Below are positions 42,830 through 51,840 of a stretch of 64,000 nucleotides of DNA, in pieces. Source of the stretch: a virus. The stretch lies in the IMG/VR virus record IMGVR_UViG_3300009194_000009, positions 1 through 64,000 of that record. One strand, 5' to 3'. Every line of letters starts with the position of its first letter. Position 1 is the stretch's first letter. The notes beneath the pieces were generated by a model that saw nothing but the letters and a program-made list of their open reading frames with translations, made no database searches and was not told the origin of the DNA. Both the position numbers and the translations under genes were made by a program.

Positions 42830-43192
42830 TTAAATATCGTTTAAATTAACAGAAAGATTCACTTCCTGATTTTGTGGTACTACAGTTGCGTTAATAATAA
42901 GGTAGTAACCATTAGATAATTCTTCCATATCAATGCTTATACTATTTAGTCTAGGGTCCATAGACAATTGTTCGAGTGCGTCGTCAATGATAAGCTGTTG
43001 TTCGGCAGGTGTCAGCGAAGGTTGATATATGTAACTATGGCCAATAAACCCAATATCACTCATCGGCATTTCATCTTTTTTTATAGATAAAAGGTTATGG
43101 ATGTCATCTACGACAACATCCATATCATATAAATTACCATTCTCATTAGCATTAGGCGAAGTTGTACTAAAGGATTTATAAATTCTACTCAT
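42830..43192 (-). CDS. 25: Baseplate wedge protein gp25-like
   Basis: A 120-residue protein with the gp25/lysozyme-like wedge fold: VDDIHNLLSIKKDEMPM and SDIGF in the first half, and LTPAEQQLIIDDALEQL, then the final NGYYLIINATV strand. gp25 connects sheath and wedge. T4 gp25 is 132 residues. Its ATG overlaps the stop of the upstream gene (TAATG). Confidence 0.85.
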   Translation of the reverse strand: MSRIYKSFSTTSPNANENGNLYDMDVVVDDIHNLLSIKKDEMPMSDIGFIGHSYIYQPSLTPAEQQLIIDDALEQLSMDPRLNSISIDMEELSNGYYLIINATVVPQNQEVNLSVNLNDI

Positions 43193-44295
43193 TATTTTTC
43201 CAGTATATCTTTAATTTTCTTAATCGCATCTTGGTCAATATACCCATTGCGGTTTATGAACTCACCCATTGATGCATTAAGCTTGTCACGACAACTACGA
43301 TCATACTTGATTTTCTTAACAAACTCATATGCATTATCATTACTATTAGGTATACGCTTGATTGGAGTACCCAGTACAGCATTTGAAGATGCTATTGCGC
43401 CTGCTGTCGTTTCATCAAGTCGTTTAGTATTACGTATGGTCTTTTCGAATAACTCAGACTCTTCAACTAGTTTTTGATCTAAGCTATTGATGTCACTGTT
43501 TAAAAAGATCACATAGTTTTTATCATTATCACGTGCAATAGAATAATCCTTGTATTTATTTGTAACAACAAGTTTTATGTTTTTAAAAAATTGGTTTAAC
43601 TCCTTAAGCATGATATATTCATTACCCTCTTTATCAATACTAAAATATTCTTGCATTACTGAAAAGCCAGAACACTTTTCTTGTATAGTTTCTATTAACT
43701 GTTTAACATTTTCAGAAACTTCATCGGACTTTTTAGTTTTATTCGACAGCATCGCTTTTCTCAAGTCAATGAACAGCTTGGAAATTAGGCGCTCATTTTT
43801 TGTTGGTATAGTTTTCTTAAAATCTGTGTAGTTGTTATTTTTCACATACTGTCTGGCCAAACGGTTTGTCTTACCTTTGGTGTCATCAGACTTACTATCA
43901 CCTAGACCAATCACATCAAAGTCATAGACGCCCCAATTCTCAGCATATTTTGTATAACGACGATAATCATCAATGTTTTCATCTTTAGTAACAAGATATA
44001 TAACATCGTACTCATTCGCTAAGTACTTAAGAGCCTCCAATGGTGTTTTTATATTCCCTGTTTCGTTAAAATTCACATTAGGGAATAATGTCTTGTTATA
44101 TGCCAAATTTTTCTTAAAATCTAGCGGGTTTAATTCACGATCCACCATGGGGTTAATAAACACGACATGGTTTGCGCCTTTTGAAATCTTCTGAAGCTTT
44201 TCATACGCAAGCTTATATCCATAAGTAGGTGGGTTGGCATACACCATCATGAAATAGACAGTATTTTTATTCTTATTTAATTCGTGTAATCGCAT
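43192..44295 (-). CDS. Cytidylyltransferase-fold protein, degenerate
   Basis: A 367-residue protein. The N-terminal part resembles the HxGH nucleotidylyltransferase fold: TVYFMMVYANPPTYGYKLA places Asn21-Pro-Pro-Thr-Tyr-Gly-Tyr27 where a catalytic (H/T)xGH normally lies, and a Rossmann-like pattern follows with AYEKLQKIS and VIYLVTKDE. The His is replaced by Tyr, so it may not be active. The C-terminus contains TTAGAIASSNAVLGTPIKR, reminiscent of tails in phage head or core proteins. It starts MRLHELNK, similar to the start of the protein at 53584. It lies inside the wedge operon, so it is probably carried in the virion. Confidence 0.55.
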   Translation of the reverse strand: MRLHELNKNKNTVYFMMVYANPPTYGYKLAYEKLQKISKGANHVVFINPMVDRELNPLDFKKNLAYNKTLFPNVNFNETGNIKTPLEALKYLANEYDVIYLVTKDENIDDYRRYTKYAENWGVYDFDVIGLGDSKSDDTKGKTNRLARQYVKNNNYTDFKKTIPTKNERLISKLFIDLRKAMLSNKTKKSDEVSENVKQLIETIQEKCSGFSVMQEYFSIDKEGNEYIMLKELNQFFKNIKLVVTNKYKDYSIARDNDKNYVIFLNSDINSLDQKLVEESELFEKTIRNTKRLDETTAGAIASSNAVLGTPIKRIPNSNDNAYEFVKKIKYDRSCRDKLNASMGEFINRNGYIDQDAIKKIKDILEK

Positions 44296-44303
44296 TTGTA
44301 ATT

Positions 44304-44603
44304 TTAATCTCCTATAATGACCGTTGGAAAGCCTTCAGCTATAGTATCTCCACAACTCATAGAATCACCAAGCCTAGCCGCACTAAGACCTTCTGTTATA
44401 ACACTACCTGAACCACTTGCAACGGAAAGACCGTGAATAGGATATGGTAGAACCACACATTGATGAGGAATAGCAGCATGTGAAACGCATGCTACCAGTA
44501 AGCCGCCTGCTATTACCGTTTCGGAAGCTTCACATATATTTGTAGAAGGCCAACATCCGTGGCCTGTAGTTGCTGATGAAAGTCTAGCGGTAGGACTTGA
44601 CAT
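44304..44603 (-). CDS. PAAR-domain spike tip protein
   Basis: A 99-residue protein made of PAAR-type repeats (SPTARLSSATTGHGCWPST, VIAGGLLVACVSHAAIPHQC, ASGSGSVITEGLSAARLGD, GDTIAEGFPTVIIG; each quoted in part). PAAR proteins cap the gp5/VgrG needle with a sharp cone, often holding an iron or zinc atom; His14, His42, His47 and several Cys could bind it. It should sit on the gp5-like spike encoded at 8-9.4 kb. Confidence 0.9.
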   Translation of the reverse strand: MSSPTARLSSATTGHGCWPSTNICEASETVIAGGLLVACVSHAAIPHQCVVLPYPIHGLSVASGSGSVITEGLSAARLGDSMSCGDTIAEGFPTVIIGD

Positions 44604-44605
44604 AT

Positions 44606-45610
44606 CTATACATTCCTTATCAATTCAATAACTTCAGAGTATGAATAACCATACTCGTTCATGAGTTCTTCGATGTTACCCTCACGTATAGCAACATCTA
44701 TTGGTGATTCAACAGTACCAAATTCATCAGTGTTTTGAGTACTAGTAACTACTGTTGTTTCATTTTTAAGTGTTGTGTAAAAGTCTCCATCATTAACGAT
44801 AGTATTTATCTTCTCCGCATCCTCTTCTCGGAACAGTTCGTCATAACTCTGAACACCCTGATCTACTATAGTATCTGTTTCGGTAGAAAGGTCTGGTAAG
44901 TCAGGGACTAAAGGTTCCGCCACAGGAGAGTTACCGTTTGCAGGACTAGGCGGTTCATCAGTGTTGCCAGTACTACCTGCTAAATTATCAAAATAAGTTT
45001 TTGACTGATCTGACATTGTTAAGAGGGTTTCACGGGCTTTACCCCAATCATTGTTTATTTTAAATTTAAAACTTCCAGTAAGATCAGTCTTAGCAGTGGA
45101 TATAGCTCGTAGGTCAGAATTTTCAATAATGAATTCCCGATCATCAGGCACAACAGCGCTTACATAATCATAACCATCATCGATTGCCTCTTGGGGGAAT
45201 TGCGCTTGCTTACGCTCTCCATCTTTAAAGTACACTATCTTAGCATATGGAAAGAACAACTCAGTGTCCACAGAAGTAATACCTAGACCGTCTGTGTTAT
45301 TTAAAGTAAAATATTCAGATTCTAGACTAGATGATGATTCATAAATGTATTCTTGTAGGACTGGCTCGGGTGGTAAAGGCGGTATCTCAACAGGTTCAGG
45401 ATTCAACGGATCTTCGTTTCCTGACGAATTTAAATCAGTATAGTAAGCATCCCAAGCACTCGGATAGCTTGGATCTGGAATAGCTTCGACTGAAAAGTTT
45501 AAAATGTCACCCAAAGTACCTTCCCAATTATACTGGGAAGGCATTACTGTCCAAATCATTGGCCAAGGTGTTAATCCACTCTCGGGATCATACGAGAAGT
45601 CATAGCTCAT
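44606..45610 (-). CDS. Virion-associated hypothetical protein
   Basis: A 334-residue, acidic protein with proline-rich stretches (EPVEIPPLPPEPV and a PP-containing linker near residue 215) and a C-terminal helix VIELIRNV. Two possible beta domains flank the linker. No homologue recognised. Overlaps the upstream gene by 4 bases and is followed by the PAAR gene, so it is most likely a baseplate or spike-associated component. Confidence 0.6.
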   Translation of the reverse strand: MSYDFSYDPESGLTPWPMIWTVMPSQYNWEGTLGDILNFSVEAIPDPSYPSAWDAYYTDLNSSGNEDPLNPEPVEIPPLPPEPVLQEYIYESSSSLESEYFTLNNTDGLGITSVDTELFFPYAKIVYFKDGERKQAQFPQEAIDDGYDYVSAVVPDDREFIIENSDLRAISTAKTDLTGSFKFKINNDWGKARETLLTMSDQSKTYFDNLAGSTGNTDEPPSPANGNSPVAEPLVPDLPDLSTETDTIVDQGVQSYDELFREEDAEKINTIVNDGDFYTTLKNETTVVTSTQNTDEFGTVESPIDVAIREGNIEELMNEYGYSYSEVIELIRNV

Positions 45611-46170
45611 TCGCCACCATCACCCCCGGCGTCAGAGCCATTGTCGTTATCATTATTACCACCCGCAATATACGGGAAGTATAATCCATAATATCCCAAT
45701 TTCGATTTACTCTTTCCCATTACTCTTTTTTGGGTTTTAGTCAATTGGTGATAGGGTCTTATGTACGGATTCTTTTTGTTTGATTCATCGAATTGTAAGC
45801 CGTATGACCATCCTTCATCTACTTGTTCCTGAACCCATCGTGCATGCTTAACGGGCTCAGATTCTTCGATAGATTCTTCAATATCATCGTCATACTCAAC
45901 TATGTCGGAATTGATCTCAGCAACGAAATCGAAGGTAAGAGTGTTATATAGTCCACCAATAATACTATCAGATTCATCACCATCTACTGACTCATTAATA
46001 TCAAACGTATAGACAGTGTATCCATCATCTAATGTATACTTCTTAGCCAAAGGCTTGTCTTTAGAAATGGTTATTAGTTCTTTACCAGATGCATCATTTA
46101 TTACACGTATTACAGTTTTAATGTCACTTACTGACAACTCATTTTTAGAAATAATTCTTATATCATTCAT
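45607..46170 (-). CDS. Virion-associated hypothetical protein
   Basis: A 187-residue protein, first gene of the wedge operon. N-terminal beta pattern (NDIRIISKNELSVSDIKTVIRV) followed by an acidic stretch (DDDIEESIEES) and a Gly/Asp/Asn-rich tail. Tyr-rich LGYYGLYFPYIAGGN segment near the end. Unrecognised. A late box is 30 bases upstream. Confidence 0.6.
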   Translation of the reverse strand: MNDIRIISKNELSVSDIKTVIRVINDASGKELITISKDKPLAKKYTLDDGYTVYTFDINESVDGDESDSIIGGLYNTLTFDFVAEINSDIVEYDDDIEESIEESEPVKHARWVQEQVDEGWSYGLQFDESNKKNPYIRPYHQLTKTQKRVMGKSKSKLGYYGLYFPYIAGGNNDNDNGSDAGGDGGE

Positions 46171-46199
46171 AGTCTTTAAACTCCATATACTTATATGTT

Positions 46200-46207
46200 T
46201 ATTTATG
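46200..46207 (-). promoter_or_regulatory. Late promoter box, wedge operon
   Basis: Minus-strand CATAAATA, 30 bases before the operon's first start codon at 46170. Confidence 0.6.
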
Positions 46208-46212
46208 GAGTT

Positions 46213-46791
46213 TTAGATATGGTTTTCATGATAACGTTTGTAAAACTCATCCCAATGTGTAAAATGATTTGTGTCATCAATTTCTTTAGCATTCATTGGT
46301 CCTTTAATCATATAGCTGTCAAAGCCAAGAACCACACCGTCTTTATAATGGATTAACGAATCTTCAATAAACACAGGATTTCTATCCATGTATGGCATTA
46401 GGTTATATAGTTTTCTAGCACCCAACGGTAAAAATATGATGTTTTCGAATATATCCCCAAAGACGTTTCTTAGGTTGTAATACCGTAACTCACGGGTGAC
46501 TTTATCATCTCCACATGCTGTTATAACAGAAATTTTAACACCATCATTATGTAAGTTCTTCAAAACCGTGTCAGCACCTTGTAATGGTTCAAGGTGTTTA
46601 AAGTTTTCGGAGGTGTTAAACGTCTGAATCAATTCAGTGGTTTCGTTCGAAGTATACCCGTGTGTACTTGTAAGAAAATCAGAAATGTTACTAAATTGTT
46701 GACCATGAGGATATTGAATGTTTGCGAACTCTAAAAGACCTTTAGTGTAGTTTAAAGCTGTATCATCTATATCAGTAATGATTTTTTGCAT
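46213..46791 (-). CDS. HAD-family 5'-nucleotidase-like phosphatase
   Basis: A 192-residue protein with HAD motifs: IITDIDDTALN (nucleophile Asp7, acid Asp9), SVITACGD (motif II Thr), ARKLYN (motif III Lys) and VFIEDS (motif IV acids). The 5'(3')-deoxyribonucleotidase type fits the length. It may remove phosphate from nucleotides in phage dNTP metabolism or from RNA ends. AGAGGG precedes the ATG. It follows the oxygenase gene by 36 bases. Confidence 0.8.
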   Translation of the reverse strand: MQKIITDIDDTALNYTKGLLEFANIQYPHGQQFSNISDFLTSTHGYTSNETTELIQTFNTSENFKHLEPLQGADTVLKNLHNDGVKISVITACGDDKVTRELRYYNLRNVFGDIFENIIFLPLGARKLYNLMPYMDRNPVFIEDSLIHYKDGVVLGFDSYMIKGPMNAKEIDDTNHFTHWDEFYKRYHENHI

Positions 46792-46827
46792 TGTGCCCTC
46801 TTTATAGAAATTAATTACAATAGAGTA

Positions 46828-47523
46828 TCAAAACATCACACTTTCGTCAATTAAATCCTTAATCGTCTTTTTGCTTCGATCTTCATCATAATACCAATGG
46901 TTTCTTGAATAATCATATGAAAATTTCGTTGACAGGCCAAATACAATATGTACTTCATCAGTTTCACAGTTACCATAGATAAAGCGGTGATGAAATGATG
47001 AGTCAAAGAAATATGCCTTGCCTATTTCCAAGCGTATAGGTTTATGGTTTTCATACTGAAAGTAGCATTCGTTATCCGTTTTTGTGGGTATGATAACTTT
47101 TATACATTCATCAATAGGCTCGTCATAATGCCATTCACTAGTCGTGAATCGCCCACTCATCCTTGTTATCTTTGCTCTAACAGGGGTAAATTCACAGATA
47201 TTATATAGAAATTCTGATTCAGGGAGAGGGCGTACAAATGCATGGGTATCATCACGTCCATGTGCACCTAGCGGTAAATTATGACTATATTGCTTATAAC
47301 CATCAATGTCAAGGTAGGGGTTATATGTCAGCCCAAGTGTTTCGTACTCAGGGTTAGTAGTCTTTGTATACATTGCACGGCGGGACAAAAGTTCATTAAC
47401 ACTATCCCTTAAGTAATAAAACACGTCATACGGAATTGTTTTTTCATATATATGTTCTATTGGTTCGATATTAAAAGCTTTACCATAATATTTTTCTAAA
47501 CGTTCATAGACTTTTTCACTCAT
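46828..47523 (-). CDS. Fe(II)/2-oxoglutarate oxygenase-like (Asp/Asn hydroxylase type)
   Basis: 231 residues from ATG 47523, whose A and TG overlap the previous stop (TAATG); a TTG further upstream is rejected. The double-stranded beta-helix metal triad is visible: His132 and Asp134 in SEWHYDEP and a distal His (about 178 or 179) in SSFHHRFIYGN. The spacing fits aspartyl/asparaginyl beta-hydroxylase-like cupins. Substrate unknown; may act on a host protein or nucleotide. Lies between the RMF-like and HAD genes. Confidence 0.75.
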   Translation of the reverse strand: MSEKVYERLEKYYGKAFNIEPIEHIYEKTIPYDVFYYLRDSVNELLSRRAMYTKTTNPEYETLGLTYNPYLDIDGYKQYSHNLPLGAHGRDDTHAFVRPLPESEFLYNICEFTPVRAKITRMSGRFTTSEWHYDEPIDECIKVIIPTKTDNECYFQYENHKPIRLEIGKAYFFDSSFHHRFIYGNCETDEVHIVFGLSTKFSYDYSRNHWYYDEDRSKKTIKDLIDESVMF

Positions 47524-48071
47524 TACCAAAATTTCCCATCGGTTTTACTTAAAGGTGCACGACAAGACCAATATCTTGCAGTCTTTTTATCGTTTGCGAA
47601 TTTACAATTGTGTCTAGCAATAAAGTTTTTTCGTGCTTCCTCATCATCTTTGTTTACCCGTAGCTCCGAACCTTTTTTCGACCCGAATGTTATTTTCTTA
47701 GCTTTCACTTTTCCATCCGATGTCTTTGAGCCACTATCAACATAAACAACGAAGCGTTTATCATCATCTTTGTCGCTATATCTAGGATTGTCAAGCTTCA
47801 CACGCGAACCATCATAATACCCATATGAGTCTTCGTCAAGTGGCATCCAGCCATAGTTTAGGTAGAAATCATCGTCATTGTCGTAATCCTCATCTAATAT
47901 TTCAGAAAGATTTTCTAAAATTCTCTCTTGCTTCGCATATCGCCACCCGCGAATCCATTCATTTTCACCTTCAGAATACGGTCTGTATATACACGCCTCA
48001 AGACCCTTACCATCCATATAAGACTTCATGCCTTCTTCAAATGGCTGTGCATCATTTTCTAAAATTCTCAT
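47523..48071 (-). CDS. RMF-like N-terminal domain protein
   Basis: A 182-residue protein. Residues about 11-51 follow the ribosome modulation factor pattern: FEEGMKSYMDGKG, then ACIYRPY, then NEWIRGWRYA, like the RMF order G-Y-x-A-G...CPY...W-x-x-G-W-R-E-A. The rest is unlike RMF: an acidic middle and a C-terminal FIARHNCKFANDKKTARYW with CRAP near the end, a His/Cys-containing segment. RMF dimerises 70S ribosomes at the message exit; a phage relative could act on ribosomes or DNA. A strong late box is 25 bases upstream. Confidence 0.6.
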   Translation of the reverse strand: MRILENDAQPFEEGMKSYMDGKGLEACIYRPYSEGENEWIRGWRYAKQERILENLSEILDEDYDNDDDFYLNYGWMPLDEDSYGYYDGSRVKLDNPRYSDKDDDKRFVVYVDSGSKTSDGKVKAKKITFGSKKGSELRVNKDDEEARKNFIARHNCKFANDKKTARYWSCRAPLSKTDGKFW

Positions 48072-48095
48072 CAGTTCATACCCCGCATTTTTGTT

Positions 48096-48103
48096 TATTT
48101 ATA
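48096..48103 (-). promoter_or_regulatory. Late promoter box
   Basis: Minus-strand TATAAATA, exact T4 late consensus, 25 bases before the start at 48071. Drives the RMF-like, oxygenase and HAD genes. Confidence 0.7.
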
Positions 48104-48104
48104 C

Positions 48105-48130
48105 AAAAAAGCCCTCTTACGAGGGCTTTA
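48105..48130 (-). terminator. rho-independent terminator
   Basis: Stem AAAGCCCTC/GAGGGCTTT (48108-48129) with a TTAC loop and, on the minus strand, a T-run after it. Ends the transcript of 48151-48988. Confidence 0.88.
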
Positions 48131-48150
48131 GAACAGTATGAGCAGTGTAT

Positions 48151-48537
48151 TTAAGCTGCTTGATTTCTTCGACGAGTATGCTGTCTACGAGATGGTTGTT
48201 TGGTAGCCATCTTTTTTACACCAATACCATGTGCAGTTTTTACTGCTTTTTCAACACGACTATTAAAGTCATCAAAGTTGTTTGCAATATAATCTTTGAT
48301 CATATCTTCAACAATACGGTCTGCTTCACTGTAATCACCGTTTTCAGGGGATTCGGCAGTTGCATCATAAAGATTATTGATCATCTCTTCATCCGTTACA
48401 ATCAAATAGTATATGCCTGCTTGCACGAATACTACTGAAAGATTTTTACAAAATCGATAATTACCACGTTCAAAAATATTTTCTTTTTCAATTTGGTCGG
48501 ATTTTTCACCAATACGGATAATAACTTTACTAGTCAT
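48151..48537 (-). CDS. Hypothetical protein with basic C-terminus
   Basis: A 128-residue protein with a mixed N-terminal domain (YRFCKNLSVVFVQAGIYYLIV), acidic middle and a basic tail (KQPSRRQHTRRRNQAA) that might bind nucleic acid. Unrecognised. A late box-like AATAAATA on the minus strand (48602-48609) is 65 bases upstream, farther than for other genes, so it may not serve this gene. Confidence 0.55.
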   Translation of the reverse strand: MTSKVIIRIGEKSDQIEKENIFERGNYRFCKNLSVVFVQAGIYYLIVTDEEMINNLYDATAESPENGDYSEADRIVEDMIKDYIANNFDDFNSRVEKAVKTAHGIGVKKMATKQPSRRQHTRRRNQAA

Positions 48538-48604
48538 TTTAGATATTCCTCTTTTTATTATTATACAATTATATTAAATATGTGATCTCTAACCACGAAT
48601 TTAT

Positions 48605-48988
48605 TTATTCTTCAGTATTAGAGGTACTATTTTCTTCACCCTCTGAGGCTGATTCTGGCTCGGCTTCTGCGGCTTTACGCATTTCTTCTTCTACCTGTTC
48701 CATTTGATTCATAAAAGTATCGTATACCTCTTTGAACTCAGCAACCTGTTGATGACTTTTAGCTAAGTATGATACGATAGTGTAGAAATCATCTTGACGA
48801 TCAGAACGATTCTTGAATACAGTCATGTTTGCGCAATCGAGTACAATAGTTGAACGTTCTAAAAGGTTTTTCTTGATTCCATTTCTAACGTATACTTCTT
48901 CATATACATCCCACTTCTTGTCTTCTTTTTTAGACAAAATTCTAGGATGTACTACGTAAATCATCAATCCTGTACGTTTACTACTCAT
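48605..48988 (-). CDS. Hypothetical protein
   Basis: About 127 residues from ATG 48988, which has GGAGA upstream; the open frame to 49015 includes the ribosome site. Contains GLMIYVVHPRILSKKEDKKW and FKNRSDRQDDFYTIVSYLAK, then an acidic coiled tail (MNQMEQVEEEMRKAAEAEPE). Unrecognised. Divergent from the rIIA gene. Confidence 0.6.
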   Translation of the reverse strand: MSSKRTGLMIYVVHPRILSKKEDKKWDVYEEVYVRNGIKKNLLERSTIVLDCANMTVFKNRSDRQDDFYTIVSYLAKSHQQVAEFKEVYDTFMNQMEQVEEEMRKAAEAEPESASEGEENSTSNTEE

Positions 48989-49008
48989 AATTTTTCTCCA
49001 CAATGTTA

Positions 49009-49037
49009 TTGCCAATCAATAGTAGAATCTGTATACT
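49009..49037 (+). promoter_or_regulatory. sigma70-like promoter, rIIA
   Basis: TTGCCA (49009-49014), 17-base spacer, TATACT (49032-49037), 53 bases before the rIIA start. Confidence 0.6.
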
Positions 49038-49089
49038 ACCCCAAGTTATTAATTCGTCAATAGACAAATGAAAGAGAGAAGAGAAATTC

Positions 49090-51789
49090 ATGCCTTCTAT
49101 TACAATTCCTTCAGTAGACCGTGAAGTGTTTGAAACATTAGTAAAAAGTATCTATACAGATCCTGTTAAAGCATCTGTTCGTGAAATCATTGCCAATGCA
49201 TCTGATGCAAACAAGGAAGGCAATGCTGGTAGGCCAATTGAAGTCTATTTCGACTTTGATTCAACCGTGGTACGCGATTTTGGTATGGGAATGTCACCTA
49301 ACCTCATCGAAAGTATTTTTAGTGCAATGTACAAAAGTACAAAAAGGTCAGATGATGAAAACGAAGTGACTAACATGGATGGTGAATTTGGCATTGGCTC
49401 TAAAGCACCTTATGGTGTCTTGTATACAATTGAACAAACAAATTCAAATTGTATTACTAAGTACCACAAATACGATATGGATTACTATACTATGAAAACA
49501 GTTCATGGCGGGGTAGCATATCTCTACATTTTGATGCTTAATGCCGATGGGATTCCTTCATACGAATTGGTACATTCTTATCAATCAGATGAACATTCTG
49601 GAACTGAAGTTACAGTCCCTGTGACATTTACTTCGAGTCCTAAAAGTGAACGATTCAAAGACTTAATCGGTATTCTAGCTCCTTATTATATTTGTAACGA
49701 AGGTAACAGGTCCGTAGAAATTGGCGGAAACCACAAGATTCTTGTGAACAATATCAAGAAACTCTTAAACAATTCTTTTATTTACGACAATATACTGAAT
49801 ATTGATTACTCAATATTTAATACAAAACCGCCACAATATTCGGTATCATTTAAATACAAAAACATTATATATCCAGACCTCTCATACTACAGTAATAATA
49901 GACTCATTCAGGAGCGCGTAGAACAAATTTATCTTATTGATGAGAGTGAACTTGATGCACCATTACCCATTAATCGCTCACGTGATAGAATTGATGACGA
50001 TGGGAGGTTTGCACTATCTAAACATTCAGAGATCTTCAACGCCCAACACAATCTAGAGCGTGAGATTACCCAACTTATTCATGATTTACTTGAATGTTCA
50101 ACTATTAAGAATACTGTGAAGCGGAACTTCGTTGTGTCTACGTTAGCAAAGGATATAGCTTCGTATGGTCCCGCACTAGACGGTAAGATCACTACATATA
50201 TTAACAAAGGTCTTTTACCTGAGAACTATGACTATAACACCCATACAATAGATGTATTCTTAGATATCATTCAAGTTAAAGATAGTGATAAAGTTTTTTC
50301 TGATTTTGAAAAACGTCTTGGTATTACCAAGGATATGGTTTATCGCTGGATTTCTAAGAAGGATGATTTTAAATCAATTCCAAATATTTTCGACACCATC
50401 TCATATTTTGAGAAGGATTGTGCAACAACAGAATTCATTACACAAGTACATAGAAGATCACTACATATACACGAACTAGTGGTACCTAACACAACTAAAG
50501 TTGAGTTTGATATTGCGCGTATACCTATGGCTGTAGGTATTGAACCATCATCCTCTGTAGTCAAAAAGCATGTTAATAGACTACTGGGTGATAAAACCAA
50601 CATCTTTGTAATCAAGGATATGAATAAAGGATTTAAAGTACCTTCATATCTGTTGCGTCAAGATGAAGATTATAAAGACTACACAATTATTATGATCTCG
50701 TGTGATTTGGATGACGTTGATGATCTTTGTCAGCACTTCCGTACTGACGGTATTACTAATTTCTTTAAAATCTCGGATTTGGTCAAAAAATATAAGAATG
50801 AAATCGATGATATCAAAGAACAAAAACGTCGCAAAAGATCATCGCCTAAAAGCAAACGCATTCGAGGGATTCACCTAGTCAATACACATGATAACGACGG
50901 CGATTTTGGTTACTCATCACACCATGATATAAATAAAAAGACTATGCAGTCTAATGATATTACCAGAATCACCCGTGATGCAGATGCCGTATACGTAGTA
51001 CGTTTAGATAATAAACGTTTTAGTCATTGTGCATATACCAACGACGGTAATTATGTAAGATTTAATTTCTCGTCGTGCGAATATGGACAGCCATTTGGAC
51101 GTGATATTTCAATGAATATCACATCATATAATAAAGACTTTAAGGAACTTAACAAAAGAGAGTTGATACAAGACTCCTTTACACGTCTACTTCCAGTTGG
51201 CGGTGCCGTTATCGTATGCGATTCTGAACATTATGATAAAATTCATGAATTCATAGACAATGATAAGATTATCTTTTTCGAAGATTATTTCACAGAAAAA
51301 GTCAATGCAATGAATTTGATAAATACAATTCCTGTTAATATGATGGATATTAAGTCTGCTTCTATTGAATTAGTCGAAAGAGAACGCACTAAACTAAATA
51401 ATGCGAACGATATTGAAGAAAGTCGATGCCGTGATAATATCTCAGTGCTTAGAAATATTATGAATTTTATCAAAACCATGAAAACCCTAGATATGATAGA
51501 TATAGCACAAGGACGTGTACCCAAAGACACAAATATGAATTCTTTTGATGGAATTGTATCATCTATTGGGGTTTTAGACGATGGCGGTGAGAGTTTGTTA
51601 GTGTTTAAGAAAGTATTTGACACAATTCAAAACTGTGATAATTTTTCAATAGTGAAATCACTACTAAATATGGTGAACTTCTCAGCATATATCCCACCGA
51701 AAACGGTAGTTGAAATGTCTGAGGTTGTAAAACACATTATTGATCTGTCAGATATAGAAAAAGTATTAAAAGACTACTTGACAATATAA
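49090..51789 (+). CDS. rIIA: rIIA-like GHKL ATPase
   Basis: An 899-residue protein with an N-terminal GHKL ATPase fold: VREIIANASDANKEG (Asn of motif I), VRDFGMGMSP (DxGxG) and GEFGIGSKAPYGV (GxGxG) within the first 120 residues, the same set as in T4 rIIA (725 residues). In T4 rIIA and rIIB sit at the membrane and allow growth in lambda lysogens. Here the middle and C-terminal parts are longer, with a helical, basic insert around residue 575 (EQKRRKRSSPKSKRIRG). No rIIB-like gene follows. AGAGAAGAG precedes the ATG. Confidence 0.85.
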   Translation: MPSITIPSVDREVFETLVKSIYTDPVKASVREIIANASDANKEGNAGRPIEVYFDFDSTVVRDFGMGMSPNLIESIFSAMYKSTKRSDDENEVTNMDGEFGIGSKAPYGVLYTIEQTNSNCITKYHKYDMDYYTMKTVHGGVAYLYILMLNADGIPSYELVHSYQSDEHSGTEVTVPVTFTSSPKSERFKDLIGILAPYYICNEGNRSVEIGGNHKILVNNIKKLLNNSFIYDNILNIDYSIFNTKPPQYSVSFKYKNIIYPDLSYYSNNRLIQERVEQIYLIDESELDAPLPINRSRDRIDDDGRFALSKHSEIFNAQHNLEREITQLIHDLLECSTIKNTVKRNFVVSTLAKDIASYGPALDGKITTYINKGLLPENYDYNTHTIDVFLDIIQVKDSDKVFSDFEKRLGITKDMVYRWISKKDDFKSIPNIFDTISYFEKDCATTEFITQVHRRSLHIHELVVPNTTKVEFDIARIPMAVGIEPSSSVVKKHVNRLLGDKTNIFVIKDMNKGFKVPSYLLRQDEDYKDYTIIMISCDLDDVDDLCQHFRTDGITNFFKISDLVKKYKNEIDDIKEQKRRKRSSPKSKRIRGIHLVNTHDNDGDFGYSSHHDINKKTMQSNDITRITRDADAVYVVRLDNKRFSHCAYTNDGNYVRFNFSSCEYGQPFGRDISMNITSYNKDFKELNKRELIQDSFTRLLPVGGAVIVCDSEHYDKIHEFIDNDKIIFFEDYFTEKVNAMNLINTIPVNMMDIKSASIELVERERTKLNNANDIEESRCRDNISVLRNIMNFIKTMKTLDMIDIAQGRVPKDTNMNSFDGIVSSIGVLDDGGESLLVFKKVFDTIQNCDNFSIVKSLLNMVNFSAYIPPKTVVEMSEVVKHIIDLSDIEKVLKDYLTI

Positions 51790-51805
51790 CAATCTGTGAG
51801 ATGAT
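51778..51805 (+). promoter_or_regulatory. sigma70-like promoter candidate
   Basis: TTGACA (51778-51783), 16-base spacer, GATGAT (51800-51805), overlapping the rIIA stop codon. Confidence 0.4.
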
Positions 51806-51840
51806 TGTTCACATAATTAATAATAAACAGGAGAAACTTA

